A stretch of DNA of 64,000 bases from Ursus arctos (taxonomy: Eukaryota; Chordata; Mammalia; Carnivora; Ursidae): NCBI RefSeq assembly GCF_023065955.2, contig NW_026622874.1, positions 22,935,772 through 22,999,771 on the forward strand. Reading direction: 5' to 3'. This document shows positions 55,176 to 64,000 of the stretch, piece by piece. The notes below the pieces were generated by a model, which saw only the letters and a program-made list of their open reading frames with translations, made no database searches and was not told where the DNA came from. A program made the position numbers and the translations under genes. Within the stretch, counting starts at the first letter, position 1, and each line of letters starts with the position of its first letter.

Positions 55176-55504
55176 CAGTTGAAGCTTGAACAATGTGGGG
55201 ACTGGGGCGCCGACCGCTGCTCAGTCAAAAATCTGTATGTAACTTTTGACTCCCCGAAAAACTTAACTACTCTTAGCCTCCTGTTGACCAAAAGCCTTAC
55301 CAATAACATAAACAGTCAATCCATATAGTTTGTAGGCTATACGTATGATATACTGTATTCTTACAGTAAAGTAAGCTAGAGAAAAGAAAATGTTATTAAG
55401 AAAATCATAAGGGAGAGAAAATACATTTCCAGCACTGTACTATAAAAATTCCCCACATAAGTGGACCCACACAGTTCAAACCTAGGTTGTTCAAGGGTCA
55501 ACTG
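55176..55504. mobile_element. Tigger-like non-autonomous DNA transposon
   Basis: The element has terminal inverted repeats. The left end reads 'cagttgaagcttgaacaatg' and the right end, read inward, 'cagttgacccttgaacaacc'. They match the CAGTTGACCCTTGAACAAC terminus of a TcMar-Tigger-related family. Internal landmarks include 'ggggcgccgaccgctgctca', 'taacttttgactcccc', 'tcttacagtaaagtaagc' and 'gtggacccacacagttcaaa'. A TA is visible to the right (55505-55506) but is mutated to TG on the left. At about 330 bp it has no transposase gene. Confidence 0.85.
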
Positions 55505-56044
55505 TATTTTCTTTCTCCCAAATCAGTGATATTGGCTCCAAAATTTTGGCTGTCATTGCTTAGATGATCTCTTTTGATGATAAGTTAAAGATGCCTCATG
55601 GTTACTGATGCACTTTCAGGGGAAGATCGTTAATGTTAATACCTATAGAGTTATTTTGGCTTTTCAAGGATTAGCCTAAATCTCCTTCCTCTCTCTCTTT
55701 TTTTCCCTCCCCAGTCCCTGAATTCTTCCTTTTGCTCTCTAAGACCTCCTGAAAAGACAAATGGTTAAAATGCTACCTATTTTTGATTAAAATTATAAAA
55801 TTTAGAATCCTTTTTAAATTCTACATCTTTAAAAGCTGAACCCTATCCATAGAAGACTGTCCATATACATATACAAACAACAGTTGGCAAATAATTCCAG
55901 GGGTTCAAAGTCGCTCTAAAGCCTATCCTTGGGTGCACACAGGGTCTGTAGTCCTCAGAGTAAACCCTGCTCCGAGCTGATTCTCCCAAGTCAACCCTTG
56001 AACTCTCCCCTGGCTCAAGGCTTGCTATCTCCTTAGTCCTTCCT
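55505..56044. other. Unique DNA, nothing recognised
   Basis: No gene or repeat. Confidence 0.45.
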
Positions 56045-56338
56045 TTGGTCAGTACTGCTGAGCCCAGATTAACTTGTGTGTCTCCTATGAAGCCTTCCCC
56101 AACTCCTTCAGTTCAACTCCACTTCCCGCCTTTCCAGGCTTCCTGATACACACAGAGTCCAAGTCTTGAAACTTAGCATTCAATTTCCCTCTAAATAATT
56201 CATACAGGTAAGTTATACCTCAAAATCTAATTGGTAAATCCCTGAAAGCAGATACATTATACCTTACATCTCTGTAGTTCCCCTCCCAGCACTTGGCACA
56301 GTGCCAGTGAATATTTACTGAATGATCAATGCACCCAT
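56045..56338 (+). mobile_element. L2 LINE 3' end
   Basis: 'ctatgaagccttccccaact', 'ctgaaagcagatacattata', 'cccagcacttggcacagtg' and 'gaatatttactgaatgatca' are the L2 3' terminus in order. Confidence 0.8.
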
Positions 56339-56400
56339 TTAACTTCTCTTCTAAGTAGCGTCTTCTTTGCCCAAGGAGAAGGATGAGGCCAAGACCCACA

Positions 56401-56610
56401 ATTTTTTTAAAGATTTATTTTACTTATTCGAGAGAGAGAGAGAGATTGGTGGGAGGGGTCAGGGGAGAGGGAGGAGGACAGAAATCTCAGGCAGACTCCC
56501 TGCTGAGTGTGAAGCCTGACACAGGGCTCGATCTCATGACCCTGAGATCATGACCTGAGCTGAAATCAAGAGTCGGCTGCTTAACTGACTGAGCCACCCA
56601 GGTGCCCTGG
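56401..56610 (-). mobile_element. SINEC
   Basis: On the minus strand the head is 'gggcacctgggtggctcagt', the body 'gatctcagggtcatgagatc' then 'gagccctgtgtcaggcttca'. A CT-rich region and an A-rich tail follow. A weak flank match CCCACA/CCCACA is seen; the duplication is uncertain. Confidence 0.92.
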
Positions 56611-56694
56611 GCCCCACATCTTTTTGAGTAAAATCTAGGTTATGCAGAGCCCAGGGGTTATCCCACTACACTACTTTGTTCATCAGTTACAAAT

Positions 56695-56995
56695 CATTTA
56701 TGGAGTTCCCACTATGTGTCAGGCATGAAGCGAGGTTCTGGAAATGGAAAAGTGACGGAATGTAAGCAGATGAATGATGGCGTGCTACATGCAGTAACGG
56801 GCGCGGAAGGCACCAGCAAAAAGGAGCAGGCAACTATCTATCAAGAGATGTTAGTAAAGTTGTCACTGAGAACAGGATGCTTGAAATGGATGTTGAAAGA
56901 ATCAGAATGAATTTACCAGATGAACTAGGATGGGAAGGACATCCCAGGTGGGTAAGAGCAAATGCAAAGGCCAAAAGCATGGAAATAACATGCCT
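56695..56995 (-). mobile_element. L2 LINE fragment
   Basis: 'tggagttcccactatgtgtc', 'aggcatgaagcgaggttctg' and then 'gatgggaaggacatcccagg', 'taagagcaaatgcaaaggcc' match the minus-strand L2 3' part. The 64-codon plus frame over it (56716-56910) is chance. Confidence 0.65.
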
Positions 56996-58140
56996 CTTTA
57001 ATCCCCTCCTCACTCTCCCTCGTCAGCCCCGGAATGAGTCCACATTTCAATAAGGCCAACTCACCTCACCTTCCAGATTCTTTGCCTGAACAGGGATTTA
57101 TTTTTAAAGATCGACTAAGGTGCATTGTCTAGCAAATACAAATTTCATAATACTGAGTAAATTTAGTATTTTGGATTTGGAAATCCAATCCAAGTCCAAA
57201 TTATGGATTTGTAATGACATATATGTGACTGACTCAACATTCATTTTATTAGGTTACATATTTTTATAGAGAGGATTTTTAATACAATTTTAATTGTAAT
57301 GATCTGCCTGCCTTCAAGGGATAAAAAAATATCAAGAAAAAATGGTTTTAAAGTTATTTATTCAACTTTTCCATTCCTGTATCATTTACTTCTCCAAGTG
57401 CGTTTCAGTTTCTCTGTCTGCTGGCTTTATAAACCTCTCTTTAGGCTTTAACAACCATGGAATCACTTTTACTGTGAAGTTTAATATCCTGCTTTAAAAT
57501 CCAAATATGATTCACATATTGCATCTTCAGTATTTCTAAAACAAAACAATCTGCTTGAACTTTAAAAAAAAATTACTTCTCTCCAGAACACTTAAAAACA
57601 TGCCTTCCAATATCTGGAAATAGGACTCATTTAATAACACAGGCAATAATACTGCTTCAGGCTCACTTTCCTCCCTTGTACCTTAAAAAGAAAGATTAAT
57701 AGCACTGCTAAACTAATTTTATTTTAAAAATACTAATGATATTAAAATGCACCGATAGTCTGGCTTAAAAAAAAAAAAAAAGCTGGAAAGAAAAAAGTCA
57801 GGGAGAAATGGTTGTAGAGGTGCCACTCCTGGCACTTAACTACTTTTTCAGAGACCTGAGCCTATAATTGCTTTTAAAGACACCAGAGCCTTCATTCTCT
57901 CTCCCCCAATATATACAAAGCAGACTTCATATCTGAGATCCTAGAGGATGTGTTCTTGAGTAACTAAAGAAATTTTAAACATTTTAAACAGGAAAAAAAA
58001 GACTCTAAGCCAATTAGGGTGTTCTCTTCTTGACACTATTATACCTTTCCCTAATTGCTATTACTCTAAATTGAGTTCTCCACATGAGGTTTTTAAATAT
58101 ATAACTACCTACAAATGTAAATATAAAAATATTGAAATCA
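56996..58140. other. Unique DNA, nothing recognised
   Basis: AT-rich; an A15 run lies at 57767-57781. No gene. Confidence 0.45.
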
Positions 58141-58336
58141 GGGGCGCCTGGGTGGCGCAGTCATTAAGCATCTGCCTTAGGCTCAGGGCGTGATCCCAGC
58201 GTTATGGGATCGAGCCCCACATCAGGCTCCTCCGCTATGAGACTGCTTCTTCCTCTCCCACTTCCCCTGCTTGTGTTCCCTCTCTCGCTGGCTGTCTCTA
58301 TCTCTGTCAAATAAATAAACAAAATCTTAAAAAAAT
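58141..58336 (+). mobile_element. SINEC, 'CTCGCTGGCTGTCTCT' subfamily, full length
   Basis: The element is complete, from the tRNA-like head ('ggggcgcctgggtggcgcag') through 'gtgatcccagcgttatggga', 'catcaggctcctccgctatg' and 'ctctctcgctggctgtctct' to an AAATAAATAAAC tail. A perfect 12-bp duplication, ATATTGAAATCA, lies at 58129-58140 and 58337-58348. It is the best-preserved SINE of the window. Confidence 0.97.
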
Positions 58337-58348
58337 ATATTGAAATCA

Positions 58349-58944
58349 AACATGGGTGTACTTTCAGATGATAATTATAATTTAAGTGGAAAGAAGTAAG
58401 ATTCTCTAAAGGAAAAACACAGTCTTCAGCTCTGCTAAAGCAACTTGCCACTAACATCCTAAGGGCAGGAGGGGCAAGGAGCAAACAAATTATGGGTCTG
58501 GGCCTTCACCTCTATGGTGTGCTTAGGACTTATTTATAAAGGCTCTTCTGTCCACGTTGGGATTGAAGTCTCCTGATCTTTCCACGTAAAAACCAGATGT
58601 GTCAATATGGCAAGTGCCCCACCCCCAGCAGTTTCTATGACTATCTGGGCTTATAAAAGGGTGCTGACAGCGACACTGAGAGGTCTCTTGCCTCACCCTT
58701 GCAAATGCTCTGCTCTATTCCTCCTGTGGTTCACGTAAACAGCCAGTGTCAGGGCTGAAATTCACCAAGCTAACAAAACTCCAAAATCGAAAGTCTTAAA
58801 AAGTAATCTCATTCTTTCAAACATGACATTTTTTTAAAGAATCTTGCTTTTTAAAAAAGAGATACAAAGTCGCTTCTCAACCCAACAAAATAAATACAAG
58901 TCATAGAGAAAATTTCTTAAAGCTAACATGGAGATTGCCGTTCG
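58349..58944. other. Unique DNA, nothing recognised
   Basis: No gene or repeat. Confidence 0.45.
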
Positions 58945-59085
58945 CCAATTCATTCATTTACTCAATTAATGTGGCAACGTGCCATGAATGGTACTCAGAG
59001 CAAATAACGTGGCAGTGAACAGAAAAGAGTTGGGTCCCTGTCTTTACAGAGCCTGCTGTTCAGTAGTAACATAGATGATGTTAGT
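58945..59085 (-). mobile_element. L2 LINE 3' end
   Basis: 'caattcattcatttactca', 'acgtggcagtgaacagaaaa' and 'gggtccctgtctttacagag' follow the minus-strand L2 end. Confidence 0.65.
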
Positions 59086-59545
59086 AATATAAAAATAATT
59101 GTTTTAATGTTGCTAATAAGCCAATCACCTCAAAGCCTTTTAGAAAATAAGACTGATAGAAACTAATGAAAATTAAACTCACTGATCATGGTATCACAGA
59201 AGGGAAGAATGTGAATCTATGGAGAGTGAGAAAATAATGCAAAAGAACCAATTTTGGTCTTTGGCATACCAGTCTATTTCACAGAAAGCAAACTGTGTTT
59301 CAATGCCTAGGAGGTCACACATAGCTGCATATTCATTTTTATGAAGAAAAGCAAATGAATAGACATTGTGGATGCTTGGACAGTTTTCCTTAGATGATTT
59401 CCCCTTTCCCCACCAAGTTCCACCTCACCTACGTCTGCTTTAATAGCTTCATCTTTGAGGAAGTAAAATTTATCTTGAGTAAGGACTATGAGTCATCAAC
59501 AAAATTATGAATTACAAATGCAAACTTAATTTTATCACATTAGAG
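59086..59545. other. Unique DNA, nothing recognised
   Basis: AT-rich spacer up to the SINE duplication. Confidence 0.45.
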
Positions 59546-59555
59546 GAAAGTCTTC

Positions 59556-59929
59556 TAGGGGTGCCTGGGTGGCTCAGTCGGTTGGGCATCCGAGTCTTGA
59601 TTTTGGCTCAGATCATGATCTCAGGGTTGTGAGATCAAGCCCTGCCTTGGACTCTGAGCTGGGCATGGAGTCTGCTTCCAATTCTCTCTCTCCAATGGAG
59701 CCCCTGTTGGACTCCACACTCAGCAAGGAGTCTGCTTAAAGACTCTCTCTCTCCCTCTGCCCCTCCCCCTCTCTCTTCCTCTCAAAGGAGAAGAAGAAGG
59801 AGAAGGAGGAGGAAAAGTAGAAGAAGAAGAAGAAGAAGAAGAGGAGGAGGAGGAGGAGGAGGAGAAGGAGGAGGAAGAAGAAGGAGGAGGAGGAGGAGGA
59901 GGAGGAGGAGGAGGAGGAGGAGGAGAGGA
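59556..59929 (+). mobile_element. SINEC with duplicated body and long purine tail
   Basis: The head 'ggggtgcctgggtggctcag' and body are normal up to 'gggcatggagtctgcttcca'. A second body copy ('ttggactccacactcagcaa', 'ggagtctgcttaaagactct') follows at about 59697-59745, so roughly 60 bp are duplicated. The tail is GAA/GGA repeats instead of poly-A. Perfect 10-bp duplications GAAAGTCTTC lie at 59546-59555 and 59930-59939. They show that the whole unit, or an element whose tail later expanded, inserted once. Confidence 0.92.
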
Positions 59930-59934
59930 GAAAG
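59819..59934 (+). repeat. 116-nt uninterrupted purine tract, (GAA)n(GGA)n
   Basis: Only A and G for 116 nt. GAA units come first and GGA/GAGGAG units later, with mirror-symmetric parts. It forms the tail of the SINEC and overlaps its right duplication. Poly-Ser/Leu frames on the minus strand are artefacts of the repeat. Confidence 0.95.
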
Positions 59935-59939
59935 TCTTC

Positions 59940-60014
59940 CACTGTAGAAGGCTATTTGATCAAGAACCTCTGTCCAAATTTCAGTCTTGAAGGTACCCCT
60001 GTCTCCAGTTATCT
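59940..60014. other. Spacer
   Basis: Short unique stretch between the SINEC and the MIR. Confidence 0.4.
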
Positions 60015-60205
60015 GACATTACAGACTGGGTTCAGGTTCCTGCTCTACACCTCACTACCTGTGTGACTTTGCTTTCCTCACCTCTCAAATAGAGATAATA
60101 GTTATGTGGTGGTGATAAAACGTGACTAAGGGAGATATGCCTGTAAAATGCTTACAACAATGCTTTGCACAAAGTTAAGTACTTGATAAATAGCCACTGT
60201 TACAA
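60015..60205 (+). mobile_element. MIR SINE
   Basis: 'gactgggttcaggttcctgc', 'cactacctgtgtgactttgc', 'cctcacctctcaaatagaga' and 'gtaaaatgcttacaacaatg' are in MIR order. Confidence 0.88.
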
Positions 60206-60914
60206 CATCCAAATTTCAGTGAAGAATTTCATTAATATATTCATTAGAGGGATATGACACCAAAGATGAGTCCAATTTTAAGAGAGCATCTAGCTTCTCT
60301 AAAGACACTTTAATCTTCTGGCTTGGCCAAACTACATTGTAGGATACGGAAAGAATTTAGCAAATGAGATCACTGGGCTAACAGTGGGTATCTTTAAGGA
60401 ATCTTAGCAAATGAGAGGAAGCTGGTCAAATGAAGGAAAGTCCCAATTTTCAAAATAACAGAGAATGCAAGTTCTGCAAACTACAGAGCTGTTGACCACA
60501 ACAACACCCTAGAATAGACCATTAAAATATATGGTCACTTAAAGAATGCTAAGCGGCCACCACTAGGAATGAGTTAGTCTAAACCATTTCCTTGCTCTCA
60601 CAGCAGACTAATAAATCTAGAAAATATGAGAGATATGGTATAGCAAGAAAAAGGCCTTTGGCAGTAGGCTTGTACTATCCTTTGGACAAGAAGAAGAAAT
60701 ACAGATTGAGTGATAATACAAACAAACTCATTATGTTAAATGATTGCCAAATGTTACTTTTAAGGGACACATATTTTTAATCCAGAAGGAAGTAGCTAGT
60801 CACCAGTCCCAGAGCTTTATATAAGTCCTATTCTGGCAACCCCAATTTACTTGGATTGAGATACAAAGCAACCTTCAAAGAACATCAGTTCCTTAGGAGA
60901 AGGAACTTGTTGTC
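60206..60914. other. Unique DNA, nothing recognised
   Basis: No gene or repeat. Confidence 0.45.
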
Positions 60915-61005
60915 TGGTCCCCTGCTCCATTCCTGGCTCTTAGAACAGGACCTGGTGTCCCATGGAAGTTCATTAAATACTTGTTGAATGAATAAAAAAT
61001 GTGTA
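60915..61005 (+). mobile_element. L2 LINE 3' end
   Basis: 'gctcttagaacaggacctgg' then 'ttcattaaatacttgttgaa' and 'tgaataaaa' are the L2 terminus. Confidence 0.75.
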
Positions 61006-61119
61006 AATAATGTAAAGTTGAGAGAATGAATAAATACTCTGAATAATCAGAATCCAAAAGGTCTTCACAGAACATAATAATGGGTCAAATGAAACCTGGG
61101 TAATTTCCCAGAGTGAGGA

Positions 61120-61190
61120 AAGCCCAGCCTTGAGAGTCAGGTGGACTCTGTTTTCAATCTTGATTCTGCCACTTGTCAAGGAGGGAAAGA
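61120..61190 (+). mobile_element. Possible MIR fragment
   Basis: 'cttgagagtcaggtggactc' then 'caatcttgattctgccactt' resembles the MIR tRNA-like part. Confidence 0.45.
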
Positions 61191-61564
61191 GAGTTTGTGG
61201 GCAGAGAATTGAGGTGAAGTTTCCAGAGAAAAAAAAAGTAAGAATCTCCACATAAGTCCAAAATTGATCAAGTACTTAGAGTAGATACGGTTTTTAGCAG
61301 GGGTGGGGCATATAACTGGAGAAATTCCTACTACAAAAATATAGTTCAGAATAATCAAACATGAGTTTCTATCCAGACAACATTTGAGAGTAAAAGGAGA
61401 CACTGTTAATTATGCGAGAACAACAGGTGCAAAGTGGGGTCGCCCTCAGCAAACCGGGACACATGATCACACTATTTATAGGACACACCAAAAGCTCTAG
61501 ACATTTGAGTTGATGAAAAATTAAGTGGATCAACAATTTGCTGTAACTGGTTTAGAAATATATT
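61191..61564. other. Unique DNA, nothing recognised
   Basis: No gene or repeat. Confidence 0.4.
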
Positions 61565-61820
61565 CGTTCACTAAGTGCTTACCATATGCCTGGCACTGTT
61601 CTAAATCCTTTACATGTATTAGCTCATTTGACACTCACAAAAGTATTCCGAAATATTATTATCCTACATACCATGAAAAAACTGAGCACAGAGAGTTTAA
61701 ATAACTTGCCCAAAGTACTACTCAGCTTACCCCAAGGCTTACACTAACTGAACAGAGAGACTCCAAAACCAGTCGCCCCTGAGTCTGTGCATTTAACCAT
61801 TACAACATACAGCCTCGGGC
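61565..61820 (-). mobile_element. MIR SINE, near full length
   Basis: 'aagtgcttaccatatgcctg', 'ggcactgttctaaatccttt', 'tattagctcatttgacactc', 'ataacttgcccaaagtacta' and 'gtgcatttaaccattacaac' cover the element from 3' end to head on the minus strand. Confidence 0.9.
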
Positions 61821-62742
61821 TGCTGTGAAATGCATTGAACTGCATTCTGCTAACCAGGCAAAGAATAGTCTTGCTTGCCCCTATTTCAATCAGAGTACAG
61901 CTAGAAACATGCTTTTGATTCGAGGTCCATATTTTTCATATCAACTATGTACGCTAGGGTTCATTAAGGCAGGCAAGGGCATGGGAGACCATAACACCCC
62001 CAGATGGGCAAAAGGAACTGTTCAGCTTAGAGGGCAAGAGATTTGGTGTGGCATGAAAACAGCTCAGCTACATGGATGGCCATGGGGAGGAAAGCTTTCA
62101 AACTTTTTTTTAATCATTGAGATTCAGTTCACCTATGTAGTTAATTATATGATTAAATAACTTAATTATGCAATCAAGACAAAGGTTTCATGAAAACCTT
62201 CCTACTTACGATACACTCTGATATTTTCTATTCTATTCTACTTCCATACTTCTCTATTTCTTCTTCTTCTCTTTCTTATTCTCTTTTAATACTGGTCATG
62301 TCCAACTATAATTACTCCACAACACCAGCTTTCAGCCTATTCGAAAAATAGTGCTCTATATACTTCCAAAAAGAGAAACTAAAAAGTGGTAGATAGATGT
62401 TACAGAAAAGTACATTCCAAGTCAACAAAATAATAACTAAGTAACTGTCAAGGCTGTTCAAAGTTGCAACGGGCTACTTCAGAACAGAGGGAGTTCCCTC
62501 TCACTGTAGGTAATGTAGGTATCTATCCCATCATAGGCTGTGGATAGAATAGAAAGAATTCAAGTATTAGTTAAATGGCTGAAATAGAAGAACATGAAGT
62601 TTTCTTTCCAAACCCGAGATCTCATTATTCTAAATCACATTTTTGTAATAAAAATAATATTTCCCTTCAACAATGTCAATTTTCTAAAATATTTACGTAT
62701 GTTCCAAGCTACCAAGATCTAAGTCTTGAAAGAAGAGAGATT
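61821..62742. other. Unique DNA, nothing recognised
   Basis: A 111-codon plus frame (61825-62160) has no domain and no splice context. Confidence 0.4.
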
Positions 62743-62827
62743 GGAAGGAAAAAAAAGAAAGAAGGAGGGTAGGAGGAAAAAAAGGAAGGGGGGGAGAAAA
62801 GAAAAAAGGGAAAAAAGAGGAAGAAAA
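62743..62827 (+). repeat. Purine-rich low-complexity tract
   Basis: A/G only, apart from a T at 62770. No SINE body precedes it. Confidence 0.9.
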
Positions 62828-64000
62828 CCATATAGAATTTAAGTGTTTCCTACACAAATTAAAGAAGTTTGCCCTCAAAATGAATTCTAAACCCCTACTT
62901 TCCCAATTCCAAAAAAATGTAAATTGGGTTCACCCAGAGTACAAGATTCCTGAGTACCCTGCATGAGAAAAAGAAATAAAAAAGGCATCTGAAAATCACT
63001 CTAGGCTCTATAATTAGCTCTGATGGTTTTCTTTTAGATCATTCTGGATGATCAGATCAGAACAGAAGAGCTAAGACTGGCTCAGGACTTGATGTGTGAA
63101 ATAGCTTTCAACAGCGTTTGGTCAATCCTTTTTGACAAGTATACACATTGCAACAATCTTCAAAGGCAACTTCTGGAAGAGCCTCCTAACTCCTTTTGAA
63201 GATACTGCCAAGAAAAGCAAGAGAGAAAGTATGAAAAGAAATCTAAATAAGGACAAAATGATTGAAAGGACACCAACATGAAGCCCAATGGATACAACTA
63301 ATAAAGATTAAAAATTCTACTAGACTACTAACCAACCACTCAACTCATAACGTCTGTGGACTTGTTAGGAGCACATAGTGCTCTCTTGCCACCGGATACC
63401 TTGTTTAATCTTCAAAGCCGTTGTCCATAATGCAATGCTAACACCACTGGCACAGAGCTAGGGGTTGTTCTCTCAGTAAGACGGATGTCTTGGTGGTGAT
63501 CTTGCCAGGGCTCCCTAAAAGAAATAAGAAAGCCCAAACTAGGGTAAGTGTTCCATCCAATACTGCCAGGAGTTCTCTGGATGCTTTTTGCCAAACTCAA
63601 TTTCCTTACAAGGTTTCAGAGTAAAAGAGTACATGGACTAGAACAACCACAATCCAACCACAGCTGGCTGTGTTTGGTATACAAGGAGATGGCTACTTGT
63701 GAATTAAACAAATAAAATTAAATCAAAGGGTAACCTCAACTGTAAACTCCTCCTTCTGACAAAATGAGTAATTCGGTATTTATCTTCAATTAATACTATG
63801 GGTACACATATTATCAACATGTAATAGAGAGTCTTTGGAATTTACATACTCAATAAATTAAGTGTTTTAAAAATGAAGTGGAAAGTTAGAAGCTTTTTGT
63901 TAAGACCATCTGGACATCTTAGAAATCTGAATCCCGAATTGGATCCATTCCCACATTGCCATAAACTATGCTACAAATTCTCAAATCAGGAATAGAGTCC
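62828..64000. other. Unique DNA, nothing recognised
   Basis: AT-rich to the end of the window. No gene or repeat that I can name. Confidence 0.45.

Noticed and set aside
59736..59942. Poly-Ser/Leu/Phe minus-strand frame
   Set aside because: Direct translation of the GAA/GGA tail of a SINEC.

Overview
The window is nuclear DNA of a caniform carnivore. It carries many tRNA-derived SINEC (Can-SINE) copies, a carnivore-type L1 lineage, and the older mammalian families MIR, L2, L1M and a Tigger-like DNA transposon. Several SINEs (27203-27399, 52528-52734, 58141-58336) have a body ending in a CTCTCGCTGGCTGTCTCT-type segment, which I associate with bears and the giant panda. Ursidae is therefore my best guess, from memory and not from a search.

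I find no intact protein-coding gene, RNA gene, CRISPR array or bacterial-type feature. The open frames are short and mostly fall inside repeats; the longest ones belong to L1. The DNA is intergenic or lies inside a large intron. Coordinates of ancient repeats are approximate, because they were recognised by eye against remembered consensus sequences.

Layout. 1-5.1 kb: an L2 fragment, then two old L1M copies in plus orientation, one split by a young L1 3' end. 5.1-18.2 kb: mostly unique DNA with scattered MIR, L2 and SINEC copies, a (CA)17 microsatellite and homopolymer runs. 18.2-28.0 kb: L2 and MIR fragments, then two long minus-strand L1M copies. The first of these hosts a 1.3 kb young L1, a SINEC and a TAGA microsatellite; the second hosts a SINEC. 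28.4-30.2 kb: L2 pieces in alternating orientation, apparently an L2 inserted into the reverse-transcriptase region of another L2. 31.27-37.25 kb: a full-length (about 6.0 kb) L1 with a 16-bp target-site duplication, inserted into a MIR. Its ORF1 and ORF2 are broken, but its 5'UTR carries a 212-codon antisense open frame. 37.6-41.1 kb: two SINECs, a 60-bp micro-insertion of an L1 tail, L2, an AAAG microsatellite and a MIR. 41.1-48.1 kb: largely unclassified, with L2 and MIR fragments. 48.4-50.4 kb: two 5'-truncated L1 copies. 50.4-64 kb: SINECs (one hosting a nested L1 tail, one with a 116-nt uninterrupted purine tail), a Tigger-like element, and L2 and MIR fragments separated by unique DNA.

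The nesting gives a relative history. L2, MIR and L1M form the old background; SINECs and the carnivore L1 inserted into it; and at 53.1 kb an L1 landed inside an already resident SINEC. The observations most worth checking are the antisense frame in the L1 5'UTR, a possible 3' transduction at 19.7 kb, the tiny L1 insertion at 38.6 kb, and the duplicated, purine-tailed SINE at 59.6 kb.
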